Below, piece by piece: positions 24,819 to 31,317 of a DNA stretch of 31,317 nt; within the stretch, counting starts at the first letter, position 1, and every line of letters starts with the position of its first letter. A program made the translations under genes and the position numbers. The notes below the pieces were generated by a model. That model did no database searches. It saw nothing but the letters and a program-made list of their open reading frames with translations, and was not told the DNA's origin. Origin of the DNA: UBA7657 sp049653045 (lineage in GTDB: Bacteria; Pseudomonadota; Alphaproteobacteria; Micavibrionales; Micavibrionaceae); NCBI GenBank assembly GCA_049653045.1, contig JBASFN010000209.1, positions 1-31,317 of the forward strand, read 5' to 3'.

Positions 24819-25619
24819 ATGGCAATGCCAGAATTCACCATGCGCCAACTTCTCGAAGCAGGCGTTCACTTTGGACACAACACCCGTCGCTGGAACCCGA
24901 AAATGCGCCAATATATCTTTGGTGTTCGGAACGGCGTTCATATCATTGACCTGCAACAGACATCCCCGATGCTGCAAACCTCGCTTAAGGCGATCCGCGA
25001 CATTGCGGCCAATGGAGGCCGTATCTTGTTTGTGGCGACGAAGCGTCAGGCTCAGGAAAAAGTAGCCGAATCCGCGAAACGCTGCGGCCAGTACTACGTC
25101 AATCAACGCTGGTTGGGCGGTATGCTGACCAACTGGAAAACGATTTCCGGTTCCATCAACCGCCTCCGCGAAGTGGATCGTATCCTCGCGGGCGAGGGCG
25201 CGGGCTATAAGAAAAAAGAACTTCTGATGATGGCGCGTGAAAAGGAAAAACTCGAATCCTCCATCGGCGGGATCAAGGAAATGGGCGGCCAGCCTGATGC
25301 TTTGTTCATCATCGACGTAACAAAAGAAGACATCGCGGTGAAGGAAGCCAATAAACTGGGGATCCCGGTTTTTGCGATTGCTGATACCAATGCTGACCCG
25401 GACGGCATCAATTTCGTCATTCCTGGAAACGACGATGCGCTGCGCGCTATCGAGTTGTATTGCGATCTGGTGGCGGAGGCTGTTCTTGACGGTCTTCAGG
25501 CTGAAGTTCGTAAGTCCGGCAAGGACATCGGCGCGTCGGCTGATCTTAAAGTTGAACTGCCTGCTGAAAAGGCGGCGGCCAATGAAGAAGCGCAGGCGAA
25601 GAAAGTTTCTGCGGCCTAA
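24819..25619 (+). CDS. rpsB: 30S ribosomal protein S2
   Basis: Small-subunit ribosomal protein. 266 aa, slightly longer than E. coli S2 because of an Ala/Glu/Lys-rich tail (EKAAANEEAQAKK). Family motifs: MRQLLEAGVHFGHNTRRWNPKM at the start, NQRWLGGMLTNWKTI, PDALFIIDVTKEDIAVKEA and PVFAIADTNADPDGINFVIP. Good Shine-Dalgarno (AAAAGGAA) upstream of ATG 24819. First gene of the rpsB-tsf-pyrH-frr operon; tsf follows after 36 bp without a terminator. Confidence 0.98.
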   Translation: MAMPEFTMRQLLEAGVHFGHNTRRWNPKMRQYIFGVRNGVHIIDLQQTSPMLQTSLKAIRDIAANGGRILFVATKRQAQEKVAESAKRCGQYYVNQRWLGGMLTNWKTISGSINRLREVDRILAGEGAGYKKKELLMMAREKEKLESSIGGIKEMGGQPDALFIIDVTKEDIAVKEANKLGIPVFAIADTNADPDGINFVIPGNDDALRAIELYCDLVAEAVLDGLQAEVRKSGKDIGASADLKVELPAEKAAANEEAQAKKVSAA

Positions 25620-25655
25620 TTATTCATAAACACAAAAAGAAGGTAAGAGGACACT

Positions 25656-26576
25656 ATGGCTGACATTACAGCATCAATGGTCAAGGAATTGCGCGAATCC
25701 ACGGGAGCCGGCATGATGGATGCCAAGGCCGCGCTTGTTGAAAGCAAGGGCGACATGGAGGCGGCGGTTGACTGGCTCCGTAAAAAAGGTCTCTCGAAGG
25801 CGGCCAAAAAATCTGGCCGTACGGCGGCAGAAGGTCTGGTTGCGATTGCCACCGACGGCAAAACCGGGGCGGTTGTCGAGATTAACTCGGAAACTGACTT
25901 CGTTGCCCGTAACGGCGAGTTTCAGGCTTTTGTCGCGCAGACCGCGAAAATCGCCCTGAAAGCGGATGATGCCGATCAACTCGCAAAGCTCGAGTTTGTC
26001 GGCGGCAAGACGGTTCAGGACACCCTGACCGACAAGATTGCCACCATCGGCGAAAACATGAGCTTGCGCCGTTCAACCCGGTTAAGCGTCAGCAAGGGCG
26101 CGGTGACCGGCTACATCCACAGCGCGCTCGCGCCAAATCTTGGCAAGATCGGCGTTCTGGTTGCTCTTGAATCGGATGCAAAACCCGAAGCTCTTGAGGC
26201 GGTCGGTAAGCAAATCGCTATGCACATCGCGGCGGCAAACCCTCAGGCTTTGGATATTGCCTCGGTGGATGCTAAGGCGATCGAGCGTGAAAAGGACATT
26301 TTCCGCGATCAAGCCAAGGCCAGCGGCAAGCCTGCCGACATCATCGAGAAAATGGTCGAAGGGCGTCTTCGCAAATTTTACGAAGAAGTTGTTCTTCTTG
26401 AGCAGGTTTTCGTTATCGATGGCGAAACTAAAATCTCGAAAGTCCTTGAAAAAGCGGCTAAAGACGCAGGCGCACCTATCGCCCTCAAAGCCTATGTCCG
26501 GTTCCAGATCGGCGAGGGCATTGAGAAGGAAAAAGAGGACTTTGCCGCCGAAGTCGCTAAGGCTGCGAACGGTTAA
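25656..26576 (+). CDS. tsf: Elongation factor Ts
   Basis: Guanine nucleotide exchange factor for EF-Tu. 306 aa, typical for alphaproteobacteria. The N-terminal UBA-like domain (VKELRESTGAGMMDAKAAL) is followed by the core motif EINSETDFVARN at about residues 75-86, whose TDFV residues insert into EF-Tu, and by the dimerisation and C-terminal modules. Shine-Dalgarno AAGAAGG/GAGG lies just before ATG 25656. A strong hairpin follows the gene. Confidence 0.98.
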   Translation: MADITASMVKELRESTGAGMMDAKAALVESKGDMEAAVDWLRKKGLSKAAKKSGRTAAEGLVAIATDGKTGAVVEINSETDFVARNGEFQAFVAQTAKIALKADDADQLAKLEFVGGKTVQDTLTDKIATIGENMSLRRSTRLSVSKGAVTGYIHSALAPNLGKIGVLVALESDAKPEALEAVGKQIAMHIAAANPQALDIASVDAKAIEREKDIFRDQAKASGKPADIIEKMVEGRLRKFYEEVVLLEQVFVIDGETKISKVLEKAAKDAGAPIALKAYVRFQIGEGIEKEKEDFAAEVAKAANG

Positions 26577-26598
26577 GGTTCTGTTTAACGAATTTTAT

Positions 26599-26627
26599 AC
26601 AGCCGCGTTGCTTTGCTTCGCGGCTGT
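26599..26627 (+). terminator. Strong hairpin between tsf and pyrH (weak terminator or attenuator)
   Basis: ACAGCCGCG (26599-26607) and CGCGGCTGT (26619-26627) form a perfect 9-bp stem with an 11-nt loop. It is followed by TTATTACATT rather than a clean U-run, so termination would be partial. It would let rpsB-tsf be transcribed more than the downstream genes, or act as an RNA-processing site. A new promoter for pyrH was not clearly identified. Confidence 0.55.
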
Positions 26628-26670
26628 TATTACATTAGAATGACTTCGCAGCAAGGACAGGTCAAAAACC

Positions 26671-27417
26671 ATGAGCGCCGTAAAATCACAAAAATCAGTC
26701 ACTCCGGCCTATAAATACGGGCGTATCCTCTTGAAAATGTCCGGCGAAGTCCTGATGGGGGAGAAGGAATTTGGCCTTGATCCCGATACGGTCAAGCGCG
26801 TCGCTACTGATATTAAAGAAGTCGTCGATCTTGGGGTTCAGGTCTGTGTGGTGGTCGGAGCCGGGAATATCTTTCGCGGCGTCTCTGGATCAGCCACAGG
26901 GATGGATCGGACAACCGCCGATTATATGGGGATGCTGGGCATTGTGATTAACGCGCTAGCACTCCAGAATGCCCTTGAGCATTTGGGCGTGAATACCCGC
27001 GTCCAGTCGGCCATCCGCATGGATTCGATCTGTGAGCCTTATATTCGCCGCCGCGCCATGCGCCACATGGAAAAGGGGCGTGTTGTTATTTTCGCCGCCG
27101 GGACGGGTAATCCGTATTTCACCACCGATACCGCCGGGGCCTTGCGCGCCTCGGAAATGGATTGCGATGCCATCTTTAAGGGAACAAAGGTTGATGGCGT
27201 TTATACCGCCGATCCGCACAAAGACCCTGACGCCAAGCGGTTTGAAAAGATCAGCTATATTGATGTCCTAACTAAGGATTTAAAGGTTATGGATGCAACG
27301 GCGATTTCTCTGGCGCGTGAAAATAACATTCCAATCGTCGTGTTCTCCGTCCGCGAGAACGGGAATTTTGCAAAAGTTGTGAAGGGCGAGGGGCGGTTTA
27401 CCGTTGTCTCAAGTTAA
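26671..27417 (+). CDS. pyrH: Uridylate kinase (UMP kinase)
   Basis: Phosphorylates UMP to UDP; the bacterial hexameric enzyme of the amino-acid-kinase family. 248 aa. Motifs: RILLKMSGEVLMG with the phosphate-binding lysine, VGAGNIFRG, DRTTADYMGMLGIVINALAL, and FAAGTGNPYFTTDTAGALRA. The N-terminal 13 residues before YKYGRILL are unremarkable. Separated from tsf by a hairpin-containing 94-bp gap, and 20 bp from frr. Confidence 0.97.
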   Translation: MSAVKSQKSVTPAYKYGRILLKMSGEVLMGEKEFGLDPDTVKRVATDIKEVVDLGVQVCVVVGAGNIFRGVSGSATGMDRTTADYMGMLGIVINALALQNALEHLGVNTRVQSAIRMDSICEPYIRRRAMRHMEKGRVVIFAAGTGNPYFTTDTAGALRASEMDCDAIFKGTKVDGVYTADPHKDPDAKRFEKISYIDVLTKDLKVMDATAISLARENNIPIVVFSVRENGNFAKVVKGEGRFTVVSS

Positions 27418-27437
27418 ATAAAGAGGAAGAAAAAACA

Positions 27438-27986
27438 ATGATCGATAAAGCTGATATTCAACGCCGTATGACTGGCGCGGTGGAAATGCTGACAAAGGAA
27501 TTTTCTGGGCTGAGGACAGGCCGTGCTTCGGCAAGCCTTCTTGATCCCGTGGTGGTCGAGGCTTACGGCAATAAAATGCCCCTGAACCAGTTGGCCACCG
27601 TCAACGTGCCGGAGCCGCGCATGATTATCGTCCAGGTCTGGGACGGTAATAACGTTAAGCTTGTTGAAAAGGCGATCCGGGATTCCGGTCTTGGCCTGAA
27701 CCCGCAGACCGATGGAACGAATTTGCGCCTTCCCATTCCGGCCTTGAGCGAGGAACGCCGGACGGAATTGAAAAAGCTGGCCGGGAAGTATGCGGAAACG
27801 ACTAAAGTTTCGGTTCGCAATGTGCGCCGCGATGCAATGGACGCTTTGAAAAAATCGAAAGATAAAGGCGTGTCCGAGGACGAACAAAAACGTCTGTCCG
27901 ATGAAGTCCAGAAAATGACCGACCAGACGATTGAAAAAATCGACAAAATGCTGGCGGACAAAGAAATCGATATAATGAAGGTTTAG
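27438..27986 (+). CDS. frr: Ribosome recycling factor
   Basis: Splits post-termination ribosomes together with EF-G. 182 aa, the usual size. Motifs: LRTGRASASLLDPVVVEAYG, MPLNQLATVNVPEPRMIIVQ, and VRNVRRDAMDALKK in the long C-terminal helix. A purine-rich Shine-Dalgarno (AGAGGAAG) precedes ATG 27438. Five bases separate its stop from uppS. Confidence 0.98.
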   Translation: MIDKADIQRRMTGAVEMLTKEFSGLRTGRASASLLDPVVVEAYGNKMPLNQLATVNVPEPRMIIVQVWDGNNVKLVEKAIRDSGLGLNPQTDGTNLRLPIPALSEERRTELKKLAGKYAETTKVSVRNVRRDAMDALKKSKDKGVSEDEQKRLSDEVQKMTDQTIEKIDKMLADKEIDIMKV

Positions 27987-27991
27987 TCCGA

Positions 27992-28711
27992 ATGCCCTCG
28001 GCTCCCACGCACGTTGCTATTATTATGGACGGCAATGGTCGCTGGGCGGGGAAGCGTGGCTTGCCGCGCACCGCGGGGCACAGGCAAGGCGCGGAAGCGG
28101 CGCGCAAGGTCGTGAGTGCCGCCGCCGATCTAGGCGTTGAATTTGTTACCTTGTTTGGATTTTCATCTGAAAACTGGAGCCGCCCTGAATCCGAGATCAA
28201 GGAGTTGATGAGTTTGCTCCGGTATTATTTGCGCTCGGAAACAGCAGACCTCCATAAAAATGGCGCGAGGCTTCGGGTGATCGGTGATCGGGAGGCACTG
28301 GACGATGACATTGTCCAGTTGATTCAAAACGCCGAGACCCTGACGCGGGATAATAAAAAAATTACCGTTGTGATTGCTTTGAATTATGGAGGGCGGCAAG
28401 AAATCATGCAGGCCGCACGTAATTTTGCGGCGGAATGTGTTAGCAAAGGGCAGGTTCCAGCGACGGCGGAAATGGGAGCTATTTTCCCCGGCTTTTTGAT
28501 GACGCACGATATTCCCGATCCTGATTTGCTCATCCGCACCAGCGGTGAAAAACGCATCAGTAATTTTCTACTCTGGCAGTGCGCCTATACCGAGATGGTG
28601 TTTACGGATACCTTATGGCCTGACTTTGACCGCAAGGATATTGAAATGGCCTTGCAGGAATATGCGGGGCGCGATCGGCGTTTTGGAGCCGTGAAAAAGT
28701 CAGGTGGATAG
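27992..28711 (+). CDS. uppS: Undecaprenyl diphosphate synthase (cis-prenyltransferase)
   Basis: Builds the C55 lipid carrier for peptidoglycan and other cell-wall polymers from farnesyl diphosphate and isopentenyl diphosphate. 239 aa. Motifs: HVAIIMDGNGRWAG with catalytic D13, FGFSSENWSRP, and DLLIRTSGEKRISNFLLWQ followed by YTEMVFTDTLWPDF. All fit the UppS family. The stop lies 4 nt before the cdsA ATG (or overlaps an alternative GTG). Confidence 0.97.
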   Translation: MPSAPTHVAIIMDGNGRWAGKRGLPRTAGHRQGAEAARKVVSAAADLGVEFVTLFGFSSENWSRPESEIKELMSLLRYYLRSETADLHKNGARLRVIGDREALDDDIVQLIQNAETLTRDNKKITVVIALNYGGRQEIMQAARNFAAECVSKGQVPATAEMGAIFPGFLMTHDIPDPDLLIRTSGEKRISNFLLWQCAYTEMVFTDTLWPDFDRKDIEMALQEYAGRDRRFGAVKKSGG

Positions 28712-28715
28712 CCCT

Positions 28716-29414
28716 ATGCCGCCCCTTCTTTCGTCCCGGCTTTTACAACGCACTCTCTCCGCCATTATGATTATGCCCGTTGTTGTTGCCGCAGTTTTGT
28801 ATGGAGGGCTTCCCTTTGTCATTCTCGTTGCGGTGAATATCGCTGTGGTTCTTTATGAATGGTATTACCTCGCCCTGCGCTCGCCCTATAAATATGCGCT
28901 GATGGTGGCTGGACTGTTTTATACGCTTCTTGCTTTTGGGGCGGGGTATTTAATCCGCGATGAGTACGGTGTGCGATATGCCCTGTTGTTTGTCATTATG
29001 ATTTGGGCTAGCGATATTGGCGCATACGTTACTGGCAAACTGATTGGCGGACCGAAACTGGCTGTGTCTATCAGTCCAAACAAAACCTGGGCTGGGCTGA
29101 TCGGCGCGGCTGTGTTCCCGGTCATTTGCGCCAATATTTTCCTCCATACCTATGATTATTTTTATTCCCACCAGACATGGGACGGGATGACAAAAATATC
29201 ACTCGCCATGTTCGTGATCGGCGGAATTATCGGCGTGGTGGGGCAGGCGGGAGATCTCTTGATTTCCTGCCTCAAGCGGCATGTGGGCGTTAAGGACACA
29301 GGCACGATCATTCCCGGCCATGGCGGGTTGCTGGATCGCGTGGATGCCTTAATGTTGACCGCGCCAGTTTTCTTGTTTTTCATTGAGCAGTTCACTTATG
29401 TATTCGAAAATTAA
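28716..29414 (+). CDS. cdsA: Phosphatidate cytidylyltransferase (CdsA)
   Basis: Makes CDP-diacylglycerol from phosphatidic acid and CTP for phospholipid synthesis. Integral membrane protein with about six to eight helices, 232 aa, on the short side for the family. The CDS signature is clear near the C terminus: SCLKRHVGVKDTGTIIPGHG followed by GLLDRVDALM. ISPNKTWAGLIGAA is the other conserved stretch. ATG 28716 is chosen, with AGGTGG upstream; GTG 28704 would overlap uppS by 8 nt. The 3' end overlaps dxr by 17 nt. Confidence 0.94.
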   Translation: MPPLLSSRLLQRTLSAIMIMPVVVAAVLYGGLPFVILVAVNIAVVLYEWYYLALRSPYKYALMVAGLFYTLLAFGAGYLIRDEYGVRYALLFVIMIWASDIGAYVTGKLIGGPKLAVSISPNKTWAGLIGAAVFPVICANIFLHTYDYFYSHQTWDGMTKISLAMFVIGGIIGVVGQAGDLLISCLKRHVGVKDTGTIIPGHGGLLDRVDALMLTAPVFLFFIEQFTYVFEN

Positions 29415-30582
29415 AAGCATCAATATTCTGGGTGTTACCGGTTCTGTCGGGCTGTGCGCCGTCGATGTCATTGCATCGGCCCCTGAAAAATTTGAAGTGC
29501 ATTATGTGACGGCTTTCAGAAACGTGAATGCTCTTGTCGCGCAGGCCATAAAGTTAAAGGCAAAATGCGCGGTTATTGGCGATAAAAAATACTTTGCTGA
29601 TTTGAAAGAGGCGCTATCCGGTACAAGCATCAAAGCGGAAGCCGGGGAAGGGGCGTTAATGGCGGCAGCATCCACGCCGGTTGATTGCACTCTTGTTGCG
29701 ATTGTCGGCATGGCGGGCTTGAAGCCGACCCTTGCGGCTATTCGGAATAGCAAGATTGTTGCTGTGGCTAACAAAGAACCGTTGGTTGCGGCCGGCCCCC
29801 TTGTCATGCGTGAGGCGGAGCGTTCCGGCACAAAAATCCTCCCGGTTGATAGCGAGCATAACGCTATTTTTCAGGTCTTCGACTTTGATCGCCCGGAAGG
29901 AATTCGGAAAATTATCCTGACGGCCTCTGGCGGCCCTTTTCGGACATGGACGCGGGAGCAAATGAGCAAGGCAACGCGGGAGCAAGCCTTGATCCACCCA
30001 AATTGGTCGATGGGTCCAAAGATCACCGTTGATAGTGCCACAATGATGAATAAGGCACTGGAAATTATCGAGGCGCATTATTTATTCAACATGCCCCCTG
30101 AAAAAATCGACGTTCTTGTCCACCCCCAGTCCGTTGTCCATTCCATGGTCGAATACAAGGACGGATCGGTTCTGGCGCAGATGGGCGCAAGCGACATGAG
30201 AACGCCGGTGGCGCATGCTTTGGGGTGGCCTGACCGGATTGAAACACCGGGACAAACGCTGGATTGGAAAAAAATGAAGGAACTGACATTCGAGCAACCT
30301 GATTTTGACAGGTTCCCGGCCTTGGGTTTTGCCTATGACTCTTTAAAGGCTGGCGTAAGCAGTTGCGTGGCCTTAAATGCCGCAAATGAGGTCGCTGTCG
30401 AATCGTTTTTGAATAAAACCATCGGCTTTGTTGATATAATGGAGGTCGTAGGCTATACCCTGTCACATAGCTCTAGGGAACGAATTGATACTATTGATGA
30501 TTTTACGGCATATGACGGGGTTGCCCGTCGCATCGCCTCCGCCTATATTGACACTCTGAACAAGCAAAAAATCCGGATATAA
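29398..30582 (+). CDS. dxr: 1-deoxy-D-xylulose 5-phosphate reductoisomerase (DXR)
   Basis: Second enzyme of the MEP isoprenoid pathway; converts DXP to MEP using NADPH. 394 aa from ATG 29398, which overlaps cdsA by 17 nt; an in-frame TTG at 29383 is less likely. Metal and substrate residues are kept: D151, S152 and E153 in PVDSEHNAIFQ and E222 in MMNKALEIIEAHYLF. Some motifs are slightly unusual: the nucleotide loop is GVTGSVG rather than the common GSTGSIG, the ANKE motif continues as PLV rather than SLV, and NKGLE is NKALE. The gene is complete and in its normal operon place, so this looks like divergence rather than loss. Confidence 0.95.
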   Translation: MYSKIKSINILGVTGSVGLCAVDVIASAPEKFEVHYVTAFRNVNALVAQAIKLKAKCAVIGDKKYFADLKEALSGTSIKAEAGEGALMAAASTPVDCTLVAIVGMAGLKPTLAAIRNSKIVAVANKEPLVAAGPLVMREAERSGTKILPVDSEHNAIFQVFDFDRPEGIRKIILTASGGPFRTWTREQMSKATREQALIHPNWSMGPKITVDSATMMNKALEIIEAHYLFNMPPEKIDVLVHPQSVVHSMVEYKDGSVLAQMGASDMRTPVAHALGWPDRIETPGQTLDWKKMKELTFEQPDFDRFPALGFAYDSLKAGVSSCVALNAANEVAVESFLNKTIGFVDIMEVVGYTLSHSSRERIDTIDDFTAYDGVARRIASAYIDTLNKQKIRI

Positions 30583-30585
30583 AAA

Positions 30586-31317
30586 ATGAGCATCGTAGAA
30601 TTTTTTCAAATGATCGGTATGAACGTCTGGGTATATGGCGGGACGTTTTTGCTTGTTCTGGGCATTCTTGTTTTCGTGCATGAGTGGGGGCACTACATCG
30701 CGGCGCGGCTATGCGGCGTGAAGGTCGAAGTCTTTTCGATCGGATTCGGCAAGGAGCTGTTTGGTTTTAACGATCGCGCCGGGACACGCTGGAAAATCTG
30801 CCTTGTTCCCTTGGGCGGCTTTGTAAAGATGTTCGGAGACGTGGACCCCTCAAGTGCCCGGTTTTTAGACGGGGTAGAGGAGCCGGAGGATGGCTCCGTT
30901 CGCCCCTTAACCCTGCATGAGCGCAAGCAAGCGTTTTTTGCCAAGCCGATCTGGCAGAGAGCTTTGATCGTATTTGCCGGCCCCGCCATCAATTATATTT
31001 TTGCAATCATCCTTTTGACGGGGTTGTTTGTTGCTGTGGGGCAGCCCGTGACCCCGCCTGTGGCGGCGGCTGTCATAGGCAACTCCAGTGCGGCGAAACA
31101 CGGATTCCTGCCCCATGACCTTTTAATCTCGATTGACGGCAAGAAAATCAAGGATTTTGATGATATTCGCCAGAACATGATGATTTCCCTCGATGAAGAG
31201 AGGACGTTTCTGATTGAGCGCGACGGCAAAGAAATGGAAATCAAGGCTCGCGCTGAAAAAATAGAAGTGAAGGATCGTTTTGGTTTTCAGCACAGCATGG
31301 GGGTTTTGGGGCTTATC
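30586..31317 (+). CDS. rseP: Site-2 intramembrane zinc metalloprotease RseP (N-terminal part, runs off right edge)
   Basis: An open frame of 244 codons runs from ATG 30586 to the window edge, 3 nt after dxr. RseP-type proteases cut membrane-embedded anti-sigma factors and leftover signal peptides. The zinc motif HEWGH (H32, E33, H36) lies in the first helix (LLVLGILVFVHEWGHYIAAR), followed by VEVFSIGFGKELFGF and VPLGGFVKMFGD. A second helix with FAGPAINYIFAIILL is near residues 129-145, and a PDZ domain begins around 160 (AAKHGFLPHDLLISIDGKKI). The LDG (NxxPxPxLDG) metal-ligand segment must lie beyond the window. Position after dxr is the standard proteobacterial order. Confidence 0.95.
   Translation, partial: MSIVEFFQMIGMNVWVYGGTFLLVLGILVFVHEWGHYIAARLCGVKVEVFSIGFGKELFGFNDRAGTRWKICLVPLGGFVKMFGDVDPSSARFLDGVEEPEDGSVRPLTLHERKQAFFAKPIWQRALIVFAGPAINYIFAIILLTGLFVAVGQPVTPPVAAAVIGNSSAAKHGFLPHDLLISIDGKKIKDFDDIRQNMMISLDEERTFLIERDGKEMEIKARAEKIEVKDRFGFQHSMGVLGLI

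Noticed and set aside
24321..25106. 261-aa minus-strand ORF across the orphan gene, the rpsB leader and the rpsB start
   Set aside because: It runs antisense to the highly conserved rpsB and has no recognisable motif; treated as a shadow.
1..31317. CRISPR arrays, tRNA or rRNA genes, insertion sequences and att sites
   Set aside because: No regularly spaced direct repeats, cloverleaf-like sequences, transposase or integrase motifs were seen while reading both strands; a weak or partial element could still have been missed without a search tool.

Overview
The window is a chromosomal segment of an alphaproteobacterium of moderate GC content. Evidence: mitochondrial-type complex I subunits, a birA-coaX-rnj-DUF1467-proS-lolCD-dnaE order, a single LolC/E permease, and a TTAA-N7-TTAA motif matching the CtrA consensus. 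It cannot be placed firmly at family level. A Micavibrio-like or Rhodospirillales-like lineage is a guess. No tRNA, rRNA, CRISPR array, insertion sequence or integrase was seen, and all core genes look intact.

Layout. (1) 1-1218, minus strand: N-terminal part of a large PurS-PurL-type FGAM synthase. It continues past the left edge and carries an in-frame 61-bp palindromic repeat. (2) 1306-12635: the second part of a complex I (nuo) operon, nuoG then nuoH-I-J-K-L-M-N. nuoA-F are not next to it. Three extra genes sit between nuoG and nuoH: a small membrane protein, a MazG/PRA-PH-like NTP pyrophosphohydrolase and a CHAP-like cysteine hydrolase with a CtrA-like site upstream. (3) 12640-19538: birA, coaX, rnj (RNase J), a DUF1467 membrane protein, proS, lolC and lolD, mostly touching or overlapping. 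proS is the archaeal/eukaryal-type enzyme, not the short bacterial type expected at this locus. (4) 19503-20594, minus strand: an AT-richer orphan gene with its own good promoter, convergent with lolD. (5) 20724-24658: dnaE, then a 157-aa orphan whose ribosome binding site lies in the loop of a hairpin. (6) 24819-31317: rpsB-tsf-pyrH-frr-uppS-cdsA-dxr-rseP, the classic translation/envelope operon. It has a structured leader before rpsB and a strong hairpin between tsf and pyrH. rseP runs off the right edge.

The genes cover respiration (proton-pumping NADH dehydrogenase), cofactor attachment and synthesis (BirA, CoaX), RNA turnover, tRNA charging, lipoprotein sorting, DNA replication, translation, UMP kinase, and isoprenoid, undecaprenyl and phospholipid precursor synthesis. 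Most of the window is conserved core. The parts that stand out are the palindrome inside purL, the three-gene insertion and CtrA-like site in the nuo locus, the proS replacement with its zinc ligands lost, and the two orphan genes flanking dnaE.
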